Below, piece by piece: positions 26,907 to 36,600 of a stretch of 55,594 bases of DNA. How positions within the stretch are numbered: the stretch's first letter is position 1; each line of letters starts with the position of its first letter. A program made the position numbers and the translations under genes. The DNA comes from Lentzea kentuckyensis. Its GTDB lineage: Bacteria > Actinomycetota > Actinomycetes > Mycobacteriales > Pseudonocardiaceae. Under the pieces are notes generated by a model that saw only the letters and a program-made list of their open reading frames with translations, had not been told where the DNA came from and did no database searches. The DNA is taken from NCBI RefSeq assembly GCF_002150765.1, contig NZ_MUYM01000079.1, positions 1 through 55,594 of the forward strand, written 5' to 3'.

Positions 26907-28439
26907 TCAGGACGCGAGCAGCTCCGACACGCGCGTGCGGACCTCGGGCGAGTCGAGCCCGCGGACCATCACGGTGGTGCGGCGGCGCAGCACGTCGTCC
27001 ACCTCGGACGCCCACTCGGTGCGGCGGGCGTGCTCGACCTGTGCCCAGATGTCCGGGCCGTCCGGGTGCACGCGCTCCAGCAGGGCCGGGTTCTCCAGGC
27101 CGAGCGCCACGACCTCGTGCGACGTCGTGCCGTAGTGGGTCGCGAGGTGGCGCACCACGTCGTCGGGCAGCGCGTTCCAGGCGTGGCCGAGCACGGAACC
27201 CACGGTGTCGGGCTGCGCCGAGCCGGGCAGCGCGACGCCGTCCAGCGGGCCGTCGAACGTGCGGCCGAGCTCCGAGTTCACCCGCGCCAGGACGGTGGTG
27301 CCGATCTTGCGGAACGTCGTCCACTTGCCGCCGGCCACGCTGATCATGCCGCCGGAACCCGCGGTGATCACGGTCTCGCGCTTGGCGTGCGAGGTGTCGC
27401 CGGGGCCGCCGGGCAGCACCCGCAGGCCCGCGAACGTGTACGCGAGGTTCTTCTTGTCGAGCCCGGTGACGGCGACGCCCGCCTCGGACATGATCTGGTC
27501 GACGTCGGCCTCGGTGCACGACACGGCGGCCGGGTCGCCCTCGTACGCCTCGTCAGTGGTGCCGAGGAGGAGGTGACCCTCCCACGGGATCGCGAACGAC
27601 ACGCGCACGTCGTCGACGGGGATCGTCAGCGCTGCCTTCCACTCCGACGACATCCGCATCACCAGGTGCGACCCCTTCGACAGGCGGATCGACGGGTCGG
27701 CGGCGGGATCCTCCATGCGCCGCAACACGTCCAGCCACGGGCCGGTGGCGTTGACGACGACACGGGCGTTGACGCCGAACTCGCCCAACGAGTCGCGCAG
27801 GTCAACGCCCGTGACCTTCGCACCGGTCTTGCGCAGGCCCACGACCGAGATGTGGTTGAGCAGCACGGCACCGGCCTCGGCGGCGGCGCGCGCGGCGGTG
27901 ATCGCCACGCGGCTGTCGTTCATCTGGTGGTCGTAGTACATCGCGGCCCCGCGCAGACCGTCGGCGCGCAGGTCAGGCACCCACTCCGCAGCCCTGCGCG
28001 CCGACAGCACCTTCCCCATGCCGTCGCCGAAGCCCGACAGCGCGGAGTACAGCGTCACGCCCGCACCGAGCACGAAACGGCTGTGCGGGCCTCCCTTGTA
28101 GACGGGGACGAGGAACGGCAACGGGCGCACCAGGTGCGGGGCCAGGCGGTCGCCCAGCGCGCGGCGTTCCTTGTGGTTCTCGTGCACCATCGGCACGGCC
28201 GACGGGCCCATCGCGAGGTAGCGCAGGCCGCCGTGGACCAGCTTCGACGACGCGGACGACGTGGCGCCCGCGAAGTCACCGCTCTCCACCAGCGCGACCC
28301 GCAGCCCGGACCGCGCCGCGGCCCACGTGGTCGCGATGCCCAGGATGCCGCCGCCGATCACGACGACGTCGAAGTCGCCGTGCTGGAGCTCTTCGCGGGC
28401 CCGCGCCCGTTGGGTCAAGCCAAGAGAAAGGTCAGTCAT
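26907..28439 (-). CDS. glpD: aerobic glycerol-3-phosphate dehydrogenase
   Basis: 510 residues. FAD-binding Rossmann motif DVVVIGGGILGIATTWAAARSGLRV at about residues 23-47, then SSKLVHGGLRYL and the C-terminal GlpD cap domain (residues about 385-505). It oxidises glycerol-3-phosphate to dihydroxyacetone phosphate, passing electrons to quinone, peripherally at the membrane. It is slightly short for the family (usually 510-570). Its start overlaps the glpK stop by 8 bp: translationally coupled glycerol operon. Confidence 0.95.
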   Translation of the reverse strand: MTDLSLGLTQRARAREELQHGDFDVVVIGGGILGIATTWAAARSGLRVALVESGDFAGATSSASSKLVHGGLRYLAMGPSAVPMVHENHKERRALGDRLAPHLVRPLPFLVPVYKGGPHSRFVLGAGVTLYSALSGFGDGMGKVLSARRAAEWVPDLRADGLRGAAMYYDHQMNDSRVAITAARAAAEAGAVLLNHISVVGLRKTGAKVTGVDLRDSLGEFGVNARVVVNATGPWLDVLRRMEDPAADPSIRLSKGSHLVMRMSSEWKAALTIPVDDVRVSFAIPWEGHLLLGTTDEAYEGDPAAVSCTEADVDQIMSEAGVAVTGLDKKNLAYTFAGLRVLPGGPGDTSHAKRETVITAGSGGMISVAGGKWTTFRKIGTTVLARVNSELGRTFDGPLDGVALPGSAQPDTVGSVLGHAWNALPDDVVRHLATHYGTTSHEVVALGLENPALLERVHPDGPDIWAQVEHARRTEWASEVDDVLRRRTTVMVRGLDSPEVRTRVSELLAS

Positions 28440-29901
28440 CGTCCTCGTCCATCCACCCGACGGTCCGCTCGACCGCCTTCTTCCACTTCCGGTAGCCCTT
28501 GTCGCGGGCTGCCGGTTCCATCGACGGCTCCCATTCGGCCGCCTTGTGCCAGTTGGCTTTCAGTTCTGCCGTGCCGGTCCAGTAACCGACCGCGAGCCCG
28601 GCCGCGTACGCCGCGCCGAGGCACGTCGTCTCGGCGACGATCGGGCGCACCACCGGCACGTCCAGCACGTCCGAGAGGAACTGCATGAGCAGGTTGTTCG
28701 CCGTCATGCCGCCGTCGACCCGCAACGTCGTGAGGTCGACACCGCTGTCGGCGTTCATCGCGTCCACGACCTCTTTGGTCTGCCACGCCGATGCCTCCAG
28801 CACGGCCCGTGCGAGGTGTCCGCGCGAGATGTAGCCCGTCAGCCCGGCGATCACGCCACGCGCGTCACTGCGCCAGTGCGGTGCGAAGAGTCCCGAGAAC
28901 GCGGGCACGAAGTAGGCACCGCCGTTGTCCTCCACGGTCCGTGCGAGCGTCTCGATCTCCGCCGCCGACGAGATCAGGCCGACCTTGTCGCGGAACCACT
29001 GCACCAGCGCGCCCGTCACCGCGACCGCGCCCTCCAGCGCGTACGCGGCGGGTTCGTCGCCGATCTTGTAACCCACGGTGGTCAGCAGGCCGTTCCGCGA
29101 GTGCACCGGCTGGTCGCCCGTGTTGATCAGCAGGAACGCGCCCGTGCCGTAGGTGCACTTGCCTTCGCCGGGCTCGAAGCAGGTCTGCCCGAACAGCGCG
29201 GCCTGCTGGTCGCCCAGCGCTGAGGCGACGGGCACGCCCTGGTGCGTGCCGTAGACCTCCGAGGAGGACCGGATCTCGGGGAGCATCGCGAGGGGAACGT
29301 CCATCGCGGACACCAGTTCCGGGTCCCAGTCGAGGGTCTCCAGGTTCATCAGCATGGTGCGCGACGCGTTCGTCACGTCGGTGACGTGGCGGCCGGTCAG
29401 GTTCCAGATGAGCCAGGTGTCCATGGTGCCGAACAGGACCTCGCCGCGTTCGGCTCTGGCGCGCAGGCCGTCGACGTTGTCGAGCAGCCACCGCAGCTTC
29501 GGGCCGGAGAAGTAGGTGGCGAGCGGCAGCCCGGAGCGTTCGCGGAACCGGTCCTGGTCACCCAGCTGCTTGATCAGCGCGTCGGTGCGCGTGTCCTGCC
29601 AGACGATCGCGTTGTGCACGGGCTCGCCGGTCGCTTTGTCCCACACGACCGTTGTCTCGCGCTGGTTCGTGATGCCGAACGCGGCGATGTCGTCGTGGGT
29701 GAGAGACGCCTGTGCGAGGGCGTCGCGCACGACGGCCTGCACGTTCGTCCAGATCTCCGACGCGTCGTGCTCCACCCAGCCCGGTTTGGGGAAGATCTGC
29801 CGGTGCTCGCGCTGAGCGACCGACACGATCCCGCCGGCCTGGTCGAACACGATGCACCGGGACGACGTCGTGCCCTGGTCTATCGCCGCGATGTAGCTCA
29901 C
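28432..29901 (-). CDS. glpK: glycerol kinase
   Basis: 489 residues from GTG 29901 (VSYIAAIDQGTTSSRCIVFD), preferred over an upstream in-frame start because the phosphate loop DQGTTSS must lie near the N-terminus. FGGY-kinase landmarks: ITNQRETTVVWDKATGEPVHNAIVWQDTRT, the hinge FGQTCFEPGEGKCTYGTGAFLL and RVDGGMTANNLLMQFLSDVL. Phosphorylates glycerol ahead of GlpD. No glycerol facilitator gene is in the operon. Confidence 0.96.
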   Translation of the reverse strand: MSYIAAIDQGTTSSRCIVFDQAGGIVSVAQREHRQIFPKPGWVEHDASEIWTNVQAVVRDALAQASLTHDDIAAFGITNQRETTVVWDKATGEPVHNAIVWQDTRTDALIKQLGDQDRFRERSGLPLATYFSGPKLRWLLDNVDGLRARAERGEVLFGTMDTWLIWNLTGRHVTDVTNASRTMLMNLETLDWDPELVSAMDVPLAMLPEIRSSSEVYGTHQGVPVASALGDQQAALFGQTCFEPGEGKCTYGTGAFLLINTGDQPVHSRNGLLTTVGYKIGDEPAAYALEGAVAVTGALVQWFRDKVGLISSAAEIETLARTVEDNGGAYFVPAFSGLFAPHWRSDARGVIAGLTGYISRGHLARAVLEASAWQTKEVVDAMNADSGVDLTTLRVDGGMTANNLLMQFLSDVLDVPVVRPIVAETTCLGAAYAAGLAVGYWTGTAELKANWHKAAEWEPSMEPAARDKGYRKWKKAVERTVGWMDEDDD

Positions 29902-29923
29902 CCTGTAGCACCTCTCTGTGCCA

Positions 29924-29938
29924 TTCGACATTGTCGAA
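29924..29938. promoter_or_regulatory. IclR (GylR-like) operator at glpK promoter
   Basis: 15-bp palindrome TTCGACATTGTCGAA, 23 bp upstream of the glpK start. An almost identical copy lies before the iclR gene at 30730. The duplicate marks both as operators of the glycerol regulon repressor. Confidence 0.8.
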
Positions 29939-29951
29939 CGGTGTCAGGTTA

Positions 29952-30707
29952 CTACCAGGCGAGGCCACCGAGCTCCCTGGAGACACTGCGAGCTGCCTCA
30001 CGTACGTAGGACACGAGTTCGAGGCGGGGCGGCTGATCGGGTGACTCGCACAGCCGCTCGACCGGTCCGGAGATGCCGATCGCGCCCACGACGACGCCGC
30101 GCCGGTCCCGGATCGGAGCGGCGACCGAGGCTTCGCCCTCGACGAGTTCCTGCAGGTCGTAGGCCCAGTCGCGGTCGCGGACCTCGTTCATCGCGGTGTG
30201 CAGCTCGTCGGGGTTGAGGGTGTGCCGGGTGAAGTCCCGCAGGTCGCCGTCCGGCCACTCGCCGAACGCGACCAGCGCCTTGCCGAGGGCGGTCGCGTGC
30301 CACGGCAGCAGCGCGCCGGTGTCGAGCGTCTGCCGGCTGTTGTCCGGCCGGAACACGTGATGCACGACGAGCACGTGCTTGCCGTGCAGCACACCGATCC
30401 GCACCGCCTCGCGCGCCCGCATGGCGAGCGTGTCCGACCAGTTCAACGCCTTGGCGCGTAGCTCGTTGCCGTCCAGGTAGGAGGTGCCGATCTGGAACAG
30501 CGCGGCGCCCAGGCGGTACTTGCCGCCCTCGACCTCCTGCTCGACGAACCCGACCTCCTGCAACGTCCGCAGAATGCCGTGCACCGTCGGTTTCGCCAGG
30601 TCGAGGGCGCGGGCGAGCTCGCCGACGCTCAACTGGTGCGCGCCGCCGTGCGCGAGCAGCTTGAGCACCTCCGCCGCGCGCTGAATGGACTGAATGGGTC
30701 CGGGCAC
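29952..30707 (-). CDS. IclR-family regulator of the glycerol operon (GylR-like)
   Basis: 251 residues, GTG start. N-terminal winged helix (IQSIQRAAEVLKLL, ELARALDLAKPTVHGILRTLQEVGFVEQ) and C-terminal IclR effector domain (GALLPWHATALGKAL, APIRDRRGVVVGAIGISGPVER). Located just upstream of glpKD on the same strand, like gylR of Streptomyces, which represses glycerol use and is released by glycerol-3-phosphate. Matching palindromes precede both it and glpK, supporting repression of the operon and of itself. Confidence 0.93.
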   Translation of the reverse strand: MPGPIQSIQRAAEVLKLLAHGGAHQLSVGELARALDLAKPTVHGILRTLQEVGFVEQEVEGGKYRLGAALFQIGTSYLDGNELRAKALNWSDTLAMRAREAVRIGVLHGKHVLVVHHVFRPDNSRQTLDTGALLPWHATALGKALVAFGEWPDGDLRDFTRHTLNPDELHTAMNEVRDRDWAYDLQELVEGEASVAAPIRDRRGVVVGAIGISGPVERLCESPDQPPRLELVSYVREAARSVSRELGGLAW

Positions 30708-30729
30708 AACACGACCCTACCTGCACGCA

Positions 30730-30744
30730 TTCGACAATGTCGAA
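30730..30744. promoter_or_regulatory. IclR (GylR-like) operator at the regulator promoter
   Basis: 15-bp palindrome TTCGACAATGTCGAA, 22 bp upstream of the iclR-family GTG start. It differs from the glpK copy only at the central position, as expected for an autoregulated repressor. Confidence 0.8.
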
Positions 30745-30780
30745 CACCAAAGTGCACGCGGGGACCCTACGTGTACTTCT

Positions 30781-30805
30781 GGCACACGCGGGGGCCCCGC
30801 GTGCC
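30781..30805 (-). terminator. GC-rich hairpin after PAP2/lipid kinase gene
   Basis: An imperfect inverted repeat GGCAC(ac)GCGGGG / CCCCGCGTGCC begins 5 bp beyond the stop of the leftward gene at 30811. A related GCACGCGGGGACCC copy lies 30 bp further on. It probably ends transcription before the iclR control region. Confidence 0.5.
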
Positions 30806-30810
30806 GTCAG

Positions 30811-32232
30811 TCAGGGGCGGTAGATGCCCAGGGCGGCGGCTCGGGAGCGGAACTTGAAGTGGGTGGCTCGTTCGCGGACCTCGCCGTCTGTGGCGATCGA
30901 GATCGGCGCGCCGTGCACCTCGACGTTCAACGAGGCCACTTCGAGGTGCTTGTAGGTGCGCGAGTGCTCCAACGCCCCGAGCAGCGCGCCCAGGAAGAAC
31001 CTGGTGCGCGAGAACTGCCTATCTGCCCGTACGTACCGCACGTCGAGAAGCCCGTCGTCCAGCCGTGGCCGCATCGTCGGCGCGAACCCCTTGGGCCGGT
31101 ACGGGCCGTTGCCGACGAACAGCAGCCACACCAGGTGCTTGTCGCCGTCGATGGTCATCTCCAGCGGCCTGGCCCGCTGCAGCACGCGGAACAGCGCGAT
31201 CGCCGCCGCCGGCCACTTGCCCCAGCGCTTCTGCAGCTTCTCGCGAATGCGCACCATGTCCGGGTAGCCGCCCAGCGATGCCGTGTTCACGAACCACTGG
31301 CCGTTGACCTGCGCCAGATCAACGCGCACACCTACGCCGTCCGCGACTGCCTGAGCCGTGTCGTGCAGACCGGTGATACCGACGTCACGCGCGAAGTGGT
31401 TCAACGTGCCGGAGGGGATGAGCACCAGCGGTAGGTCGCGCTCAGCAGCGATGGCCGCCACGGCGGCTACGGTCCCGTCACCACCGGCCACTCCCAGCGC
31501 CTTCGCGTCGGGCAGGTCGGCCAGTTCCGCGATCGAGACGACCTGGGCCTTCGGCCACTCCTCGGTGATCTGCGGCGTCGGGTCCGGGCCGATTCCCGAG
31601 TGCGGGTTCACCACCACGACCAGCCCGTCGCCCTCCTGCAGCGACGTCAGGTCGGCGTGTTCGTAGGCCGACGCGGGCTCGTTCATCCCCAAAGGCCACC
31701 AACGGCGAGTCAGCATCGCGGCACCGACACCCACCGCCGCACCGGCCGCAACGTCCGTTGGCCAATGCACGCCCGTGTGAACGCGTGAATACGCCACGGC
31801 CGCCGCGATCGGTGCGACCACCACGCCTGCTTTGGGAGATTCCATGGCCACCGCCGTGGCGAAAGCGGTGGCTGACGCGGAGTGACCGGACGGAAACGAC
31901 GACGAGGTCGGCCGCTTGGACAGCCGGCGCTCGACCGCGAGCAGATCAGCGGCGGGCCGGCGTCGTGGAAAAAGTGACTTCCCGACCAGGTTCGCGCTGG
32001 CAGAGGCCCCGGCAATGGCCGCGAGCCCCCTCATCGCGCCCCGCCGGAACGAGCCTTTCCCGGTTGCCAGGATTGCGGCGATCACGAACCACAACAAGCT
32101 GTGGTTGGCGGCCTTGGAAAGTCGCTTCATACCCCTGTCGAACCTGCTCGGAGGCAGTCCGGCAGAGGAGCTCATGAGCTTCTTGTCGAGAGCGCTGACC
32201 CGTTTCCACACCCCTCCGACACTAAACCGCAA
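30811..32232 (-). CDS. bifunctional PAP2 phosphatase / diacylglycerol-kinase-family protein
   Basis: 473 residues if the TTG at 32232 is used; GTG 32211 is the main alternative. N-terminal PAP2 domain with all three phosphatase motifs: KSLFPRRRP, SFPSGHSAS and SRVHTGVHWPTD, plus membrane segments between residues 40 and 190. C-terminal diacylglycerol-kinase catalytic domain with VVVVNPHSG and VAGGDGTVAAVA. The fused enzyme is expected to process lipid phosphates at the membrane. Divergent from pafA with a 59-bp gap. Confidence 0.92.
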   Translation of the reverse strand: MRFSVGGVWKRVSALDKKLMSSSAGLPPSRFDRGMKRLSKAANHSLLWFVIAAILATGKGSFRRGAMRGLAAIAGASASANLVGKSLFPRRRPAADLLAVERRLSKRPTSSSFPSGHSASATAFATAVAMESPKAGVVVAPIAAAVAYSRVHTGVHWPTDVAAGAAVGVGAAMLTRRWWPLGMNEPASAYEHADLTSLQEGDGLVVVVNPHSGIGPDPTPQITEEWPKAQVVSIAELADLPDAKALGVAGGDGTVAAVAAIAAERDLPLVLIPSGTLNHFARDVGITGLHDTAQAVADGVGVRVDLAQVNGQWFVNTASLGGYPDMVRIREKLQKRWGKWPAAAIALFRVLQRARPLEMTIDGDKHLVWLLFVGNGPYRPKGFAPTMRPRLDDGLLDVRYVRADRQFSRTRFFLGALLGALEHSRTYKHLEVASLNVEVHGAPISIATDGEVRERATHFKFRSRAAALGIYRP

Positions 32233-32291
32233 CCGGCGTGCCGCCCGAACGGATCACCCTGCACGGCGTAGGAGTCGCCTACTGTTGAGGG

Positions 32292-33650
32292 ATGCAGCGG
32301 CGGATCTTCGGCATTGAGACAGAATTCGGGGTGACCTGCACCTTCCACGGGCAGCGTCGTCTGTCCCCGGACGAGGTCGCGCGGTACTTGTTCCGCCGGG
32401 TCGTCTCCTGGGGACGTTCGTCCAACGTGTTCCTGCGCAACGGTTCCCGGCTCTACCTGGACGTCGGCTCGCACCCGGAGTACGCCACGGCCGAGTGCGA
32501 CGACCTGGCCCAGCTCGTCACGCACGACAAGGCGGGCGAGCGGATCCTCGAAGACCTCCTGGTCGATGCCGAGCGCAGACTGGCCGACGAGGGCATCGGC
32601 GGGGACATCTTCCTGTTCAAGAACAACACCGACTCGGCGGGCAACTCCTACGGCTGCCACGAGAACTACCTGGTCGCACGGGCCGGCGAGTTCTCCCGCA
32701 TCGCGGACGTGCTGCTGCCGTTCCTGGTCACCCGCCAGCTGATCTGCGGTGCCGGCAAGGTGCTGCAGACCCCGCGCGGCGCCGTCTACTGCCTTTCCCA
32801 GCGCGCCGAGCACATCTGGGAGGGCGTGTCGTCCGCGACCACCCGATCCCGCCCGATCATCAACACCCGCGACGAGCCGCACGCCGACGCCGAGCGCTAC
32901 CGGCGCCTGCACGTCATCGTCGGCGACTCGAACATGTCCGAGGTGACGACGCTGCTCAAGGTGGGCAGCGCCAACCTGGTGCTGGAGATGATCGAGCAGG
33001 GCGTCCAGTTCCGCGACTTCTCCCTGGACAACCCGATCCGCGCCATCCGCGAGATCTCCCACGACCTGACCGGCCGCCGCACGGTCCGGCTGGCAGGCGG
33101 CAAGGAAGCCTCCGCGCTCGACATCCAGCGCGAGTACTTCGAGAAGGCCGTCGAGCACGTCGCCAAGCGCTCCCCGGACCCGATGGCGCAGCGCGTCCTC
33201 GAACTGTGGGGCCGCACCCTCGACGCCGTCGAGTCGCAGGACCTCACGAAGATCGACCGCGAGATCGACTGGGCCATCAAGAACCGCCTGATGGAGCGGT
33301 ACATGGCCAAGCACAACATGGACCTGTCCAACCCGCGCATCGCCCAGCTCGACCTCGCCTACCACGACATCCGGCGCGGCCGCGGCGTGTTCGACCTGCT
33401 GCAGCGCAAGGGCCAGGTCGAGCGCGTGACCGACGACGGCGAGATCGAGGCCGCCAAGGACACCCCGCCGCAGACCACGCGGGCCAAGCTGCGCGGTGAC
33501 TTCATCGCCGCCGCGCAGGCCGCCGGTCGCGACTTCACCGTCGACTGGGTGCACCTGAAGCTGAACGACCAGGCGCAGCGCACCGTGCTGTGCAAGGACC
33601 CGTTCCGGGCGGTGGACGAGCGCGTCGAGCGCCTCATCTCGTCGCTGTAG
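32292..33650 (+). CDS. pafA: Pup-protein ligase PafA
   Basis: 452 residues. Glutamine-synthetase-like ATP/Mg site RIFGIETEFGVTCTF at the N-terminus, SHPEYATAECDD, FLFKNNTDSAGNSYGCHENY and NTRDEPHADAERYRRLHVI. It lacks the Dop-specific loop. Joins the deamidated C-terminal Glu of Pup to substrate lysines. It stands 12.3 kb from prcA, separated by unrelated genes, and is convergent with the large Hsp90-type gene (3-bp gap between stops). Confidence 0.97.
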   Translation: MQRRIFGIETEFGVTCTFHGQRRLSPDEVARYLFRRVVSWGRSSNVFLRNGSRLYLDVGSHPEYATAECDDLAQLVTHDKAGERILEDLLVDAERRLADEGIGGDIFLFKNNTDSAGNSYGCHENYLVARAGEFSRIADVLLPFLVTRQLICGAGKVLQTPRGAVYCLSQRAEHIWEGVSSATTRSRPIINTRDEPHADAERYRRLHVIVGDSNMSEVTTLLKVGSANLVLEMIEQGVQFRDFSLDNPIRAIREISHDLTGRRTVRLAGGKEASALDIQREYFEKAVEHVAKRSPDPMAQRVLELWGRTLDAVESQDLTKIDREIDWAIKNRLMERYMAKHNMDLSNPRIAQLDLAYHDIRRGRGVFDLLQRKGQVERVTDDGEIEAAKDTPPQTTRAKLRGDFIAAAQAAGRDFTVDWVHLKLNDQAQRTVLCKDPFRAVDERVERLISSL

Positions 33651-33653
33651 TGC

Positions 33654-36600
33654 TCACTCGCTGAGCGTGAAGCCGAGGGCGCGGATGCGCTCCAGCACTT
33701 CGCCGGGTGTTGTCCGCGTCTGACGGGCAGCGGACAACACCTGGCCCCTCGGGAACGGGTCGTCGAGCGACCTGAACCGTTCTTCGCCTCTCAGATCCTT
33801 ACTCAGCAGGATCAGGTCGTTCTTGTCGACGGCAGCGGGGAGGTGTGCTGTCTCGACAGGAATGTCGAGCGCGGCCAGCCGGCGGGCAACGTCTGCGGGC
33901 GGGAAGCCCGTCCTGCTCGCGGCGATCAGCAGGTGAAGCCGGCCGGGAGACGCTGTCGCGCTGAGCCAGGGGAATTCGGTCTGGTGGAAGATCGCCCAGC
34001 TGGAGGTCTCGACGGCCCGGTTGAGCAGCTGGGCGTCGATCGGGTCGATCCGCTGGGGTACCTCCGCCTCTTCCACTCGCAGGCCGAGTCGCGTGATTCG
34101 TTCCGCGACCTCGGCCGGTGACCTGCCGAGCTGGGCCGCACCAGCGAGTACGTGGCCCAGCGGCAGCGTGAGGCCGGTCCGCGCGAGCGCGGGGTGGTCC
34201 GGCAGGAGCCATGGTGGTTTGCCGTCGAGGAACACGCTGAGCAGAACTACCTCGTCCCCGCCGACGCCGGACCGGAACAGGTCGTCCGCTGGTGTGTCGA
34301 AGCCCATTTCCGCGAGCCTGCGGGCAACGTTCCGGGGCGCCTGCCGGGTCTTGGCTGCCGCGATGAGGACGTGCTGAGGATGCACCCGCTGTCCAGTTTT
34401 CAGCCAGGCGTTCCGCTCGTAGACGACGCCGCGGTCGCGTCCGATCGAGGTGGAGACGAGCACCAGATCGTTGACGTCGGTCTCGTCGGGCAGCAGGTCG
34501 AGCGGTGGTGGCGTGAAGCCGAGCGCGGTGAGTCGCCGCGCGACGTCCGCGGGAGATGTGTCGGTCTTCAGCGCGGCGGACAGCACGTCGCCGATTTCAA
34601 CGGTTTCGTTTAGGCGCACCCAGTCCGAGCTCGGCTCGGCGAGGTTGTACTCCCGTACCAGCACGTGGTCCGTGGACGTGACGGACTCGGGGAGGGTTGT
34701 CTCCGACGGCACGGCGAACCCCACCTGAGCCAGTCTGGCCGCGATCCGCGCGGGTGAACGGCCGGATTTCAGCGCGGTGGTAGTGATGTACCTCAGCGGG
34801 ACCGGATCGGGCGCACGACTGAACGGGCGCATCGTGAGTTCGGCGAAGACCGTTTCGTCCTGGGGGTCGTGATCGAGCGGTAGTTCCTCCGGGGAGGGAG
34901 TGGCATATCCGAGTTCTCTGAGACGTCGTGCCACCTCGGCAGGCGTCCGGGCCGCCTTGGCCGCCACCGACATGATGTGCGCGACCGGGACGGTCTCGCC
35001 CAGTGGGCGCCTGGCCGTCGCAACGTCAAAACTCACGAGCGCCTTGTCGACGGGATGGACGACGGCGGGCAGTTGGGCAAAGGTGGGAACGTCGTATCCC
35101 AGGTCGATCAGCCGTTGCGCGGCGGCGTGCGGCGTGAGCCCGGAGTTGATCGCCGCCACCAACACCTGATCGTGCCGGACGGGCTTGTCCGTCCGCAGCC
35201 AGGGCGGTTTACCGGGGTAGTGCCCGCTGAGCAGCAGAGAGTCCGTCGCTTCGACGTCGCCGGGCAGCTGAACGCCGTCTGGTACCGGACGGCCCAGTTC
35301 CCGCAGCCGCTCGGCAACCTCGGTCGGCGAGCGGTGCGCGCGAAGTGCCGCGGAGAGAACATGCCCCAGGTCCGGTGGTGCGAAGGTGTCCAGCCATGGT
35401 CGTCCGAGACCCCCGTCTGCCGACTCGGACAGAATGATGCCGTCCGACGGGAGCGCCGGCACCACGGTGGTGTCCGGGGCTGCCCACGGAGCCAGCTCGG
35501 GGTTGGCGTGCAGCCACGCGGCCAGCCGCCAAGCACCTATGTGGTCGTTCAGGTCGCGCAGGTTCATCCGGCCCGTCGACAACGTCTGCTCGTCCTCGGG
35601 GAAGCAGCCGACGATCTCGATCGGCATCTCCCTCCCTGCGATCAGCCATGGCCGGTACCTGGCCTCGATCGCGCGCTCGCAGATCTCGTCGGCGAGTCTG
35701 GGCATGTCGTCTACGAGAGTCGACAGCCAGGAGTGCGACAACGGCGAGTCCGCCGGATCCCGCAGCAGCGCCTCGGTCGCGGCGCGAAGACGGTCCTCCA
35801 CCGCCGACCGGTCGAGATCGATGATCGTCTTGCGGTCGACGGTGAGCCGGGGCAGGGCGTTTCTCGTGAGGTTCACGATCGCGCCGAACAAGCGGGTGCC
35901 CGCCCAGATCCCATCGGAGAGAACCGCGCCGTTCGTGTCGCACCACCAGATTAGGCCGAACTCCGCCGTGACGACCCGATCGGCAGTGCGGCGTGCGTCC
36001 GGCGCGAGCGCGTCCGAGCCGATCGGGGCCATCGGGGACAACTGGCCGGGCTCCCAGGTGTGGCGGCCGCTCAGGTCGTCGGAGGTGACCAGGTAGTCGC
36101 TGACCCAGAGGATCCGGCGCAGCAGTTCCGTGCAGTGCACCGGGATGCCGGTCCGCCGCAGCCACAACCGGACGACGGTGCCCGCCTCACGGCCCTGGCC
36201 GACGTCGCGCACGCGGAAGAGCGCACCGGGACCGGCTATGTGCATTTCGAGCCGGCGTCCCGGGCCGCCGCCGCGACTCAGCCGGCAGGTCGTGACGGTG
36301 ACCTCGTCGGCGAGCATGAAGTAGCTCAGGACGCCGATGCCGAAGCGACTGTTGGGGTAGGACTCGATCCCCACGGCAGCCCAGTCCGCCTGTTCCTCGA
36401 CGTACTCCGGGAGGTCGGTGAACCGGACACCTGCCTGAGAGAACACGTCCACCAGTTCACGCTCACCCATGCCGATGCCGTTGTCCGCGCACTCGAGGAA
36501 CGGGCGCCCGCGTTCGTCGACGTCCTGCCGGAAACCGATCCGGCCGGTCCACGGCTCCACCTCGTGGCGGGTCTTCACCAGGTAGTCCGTTCTCGCCCCG

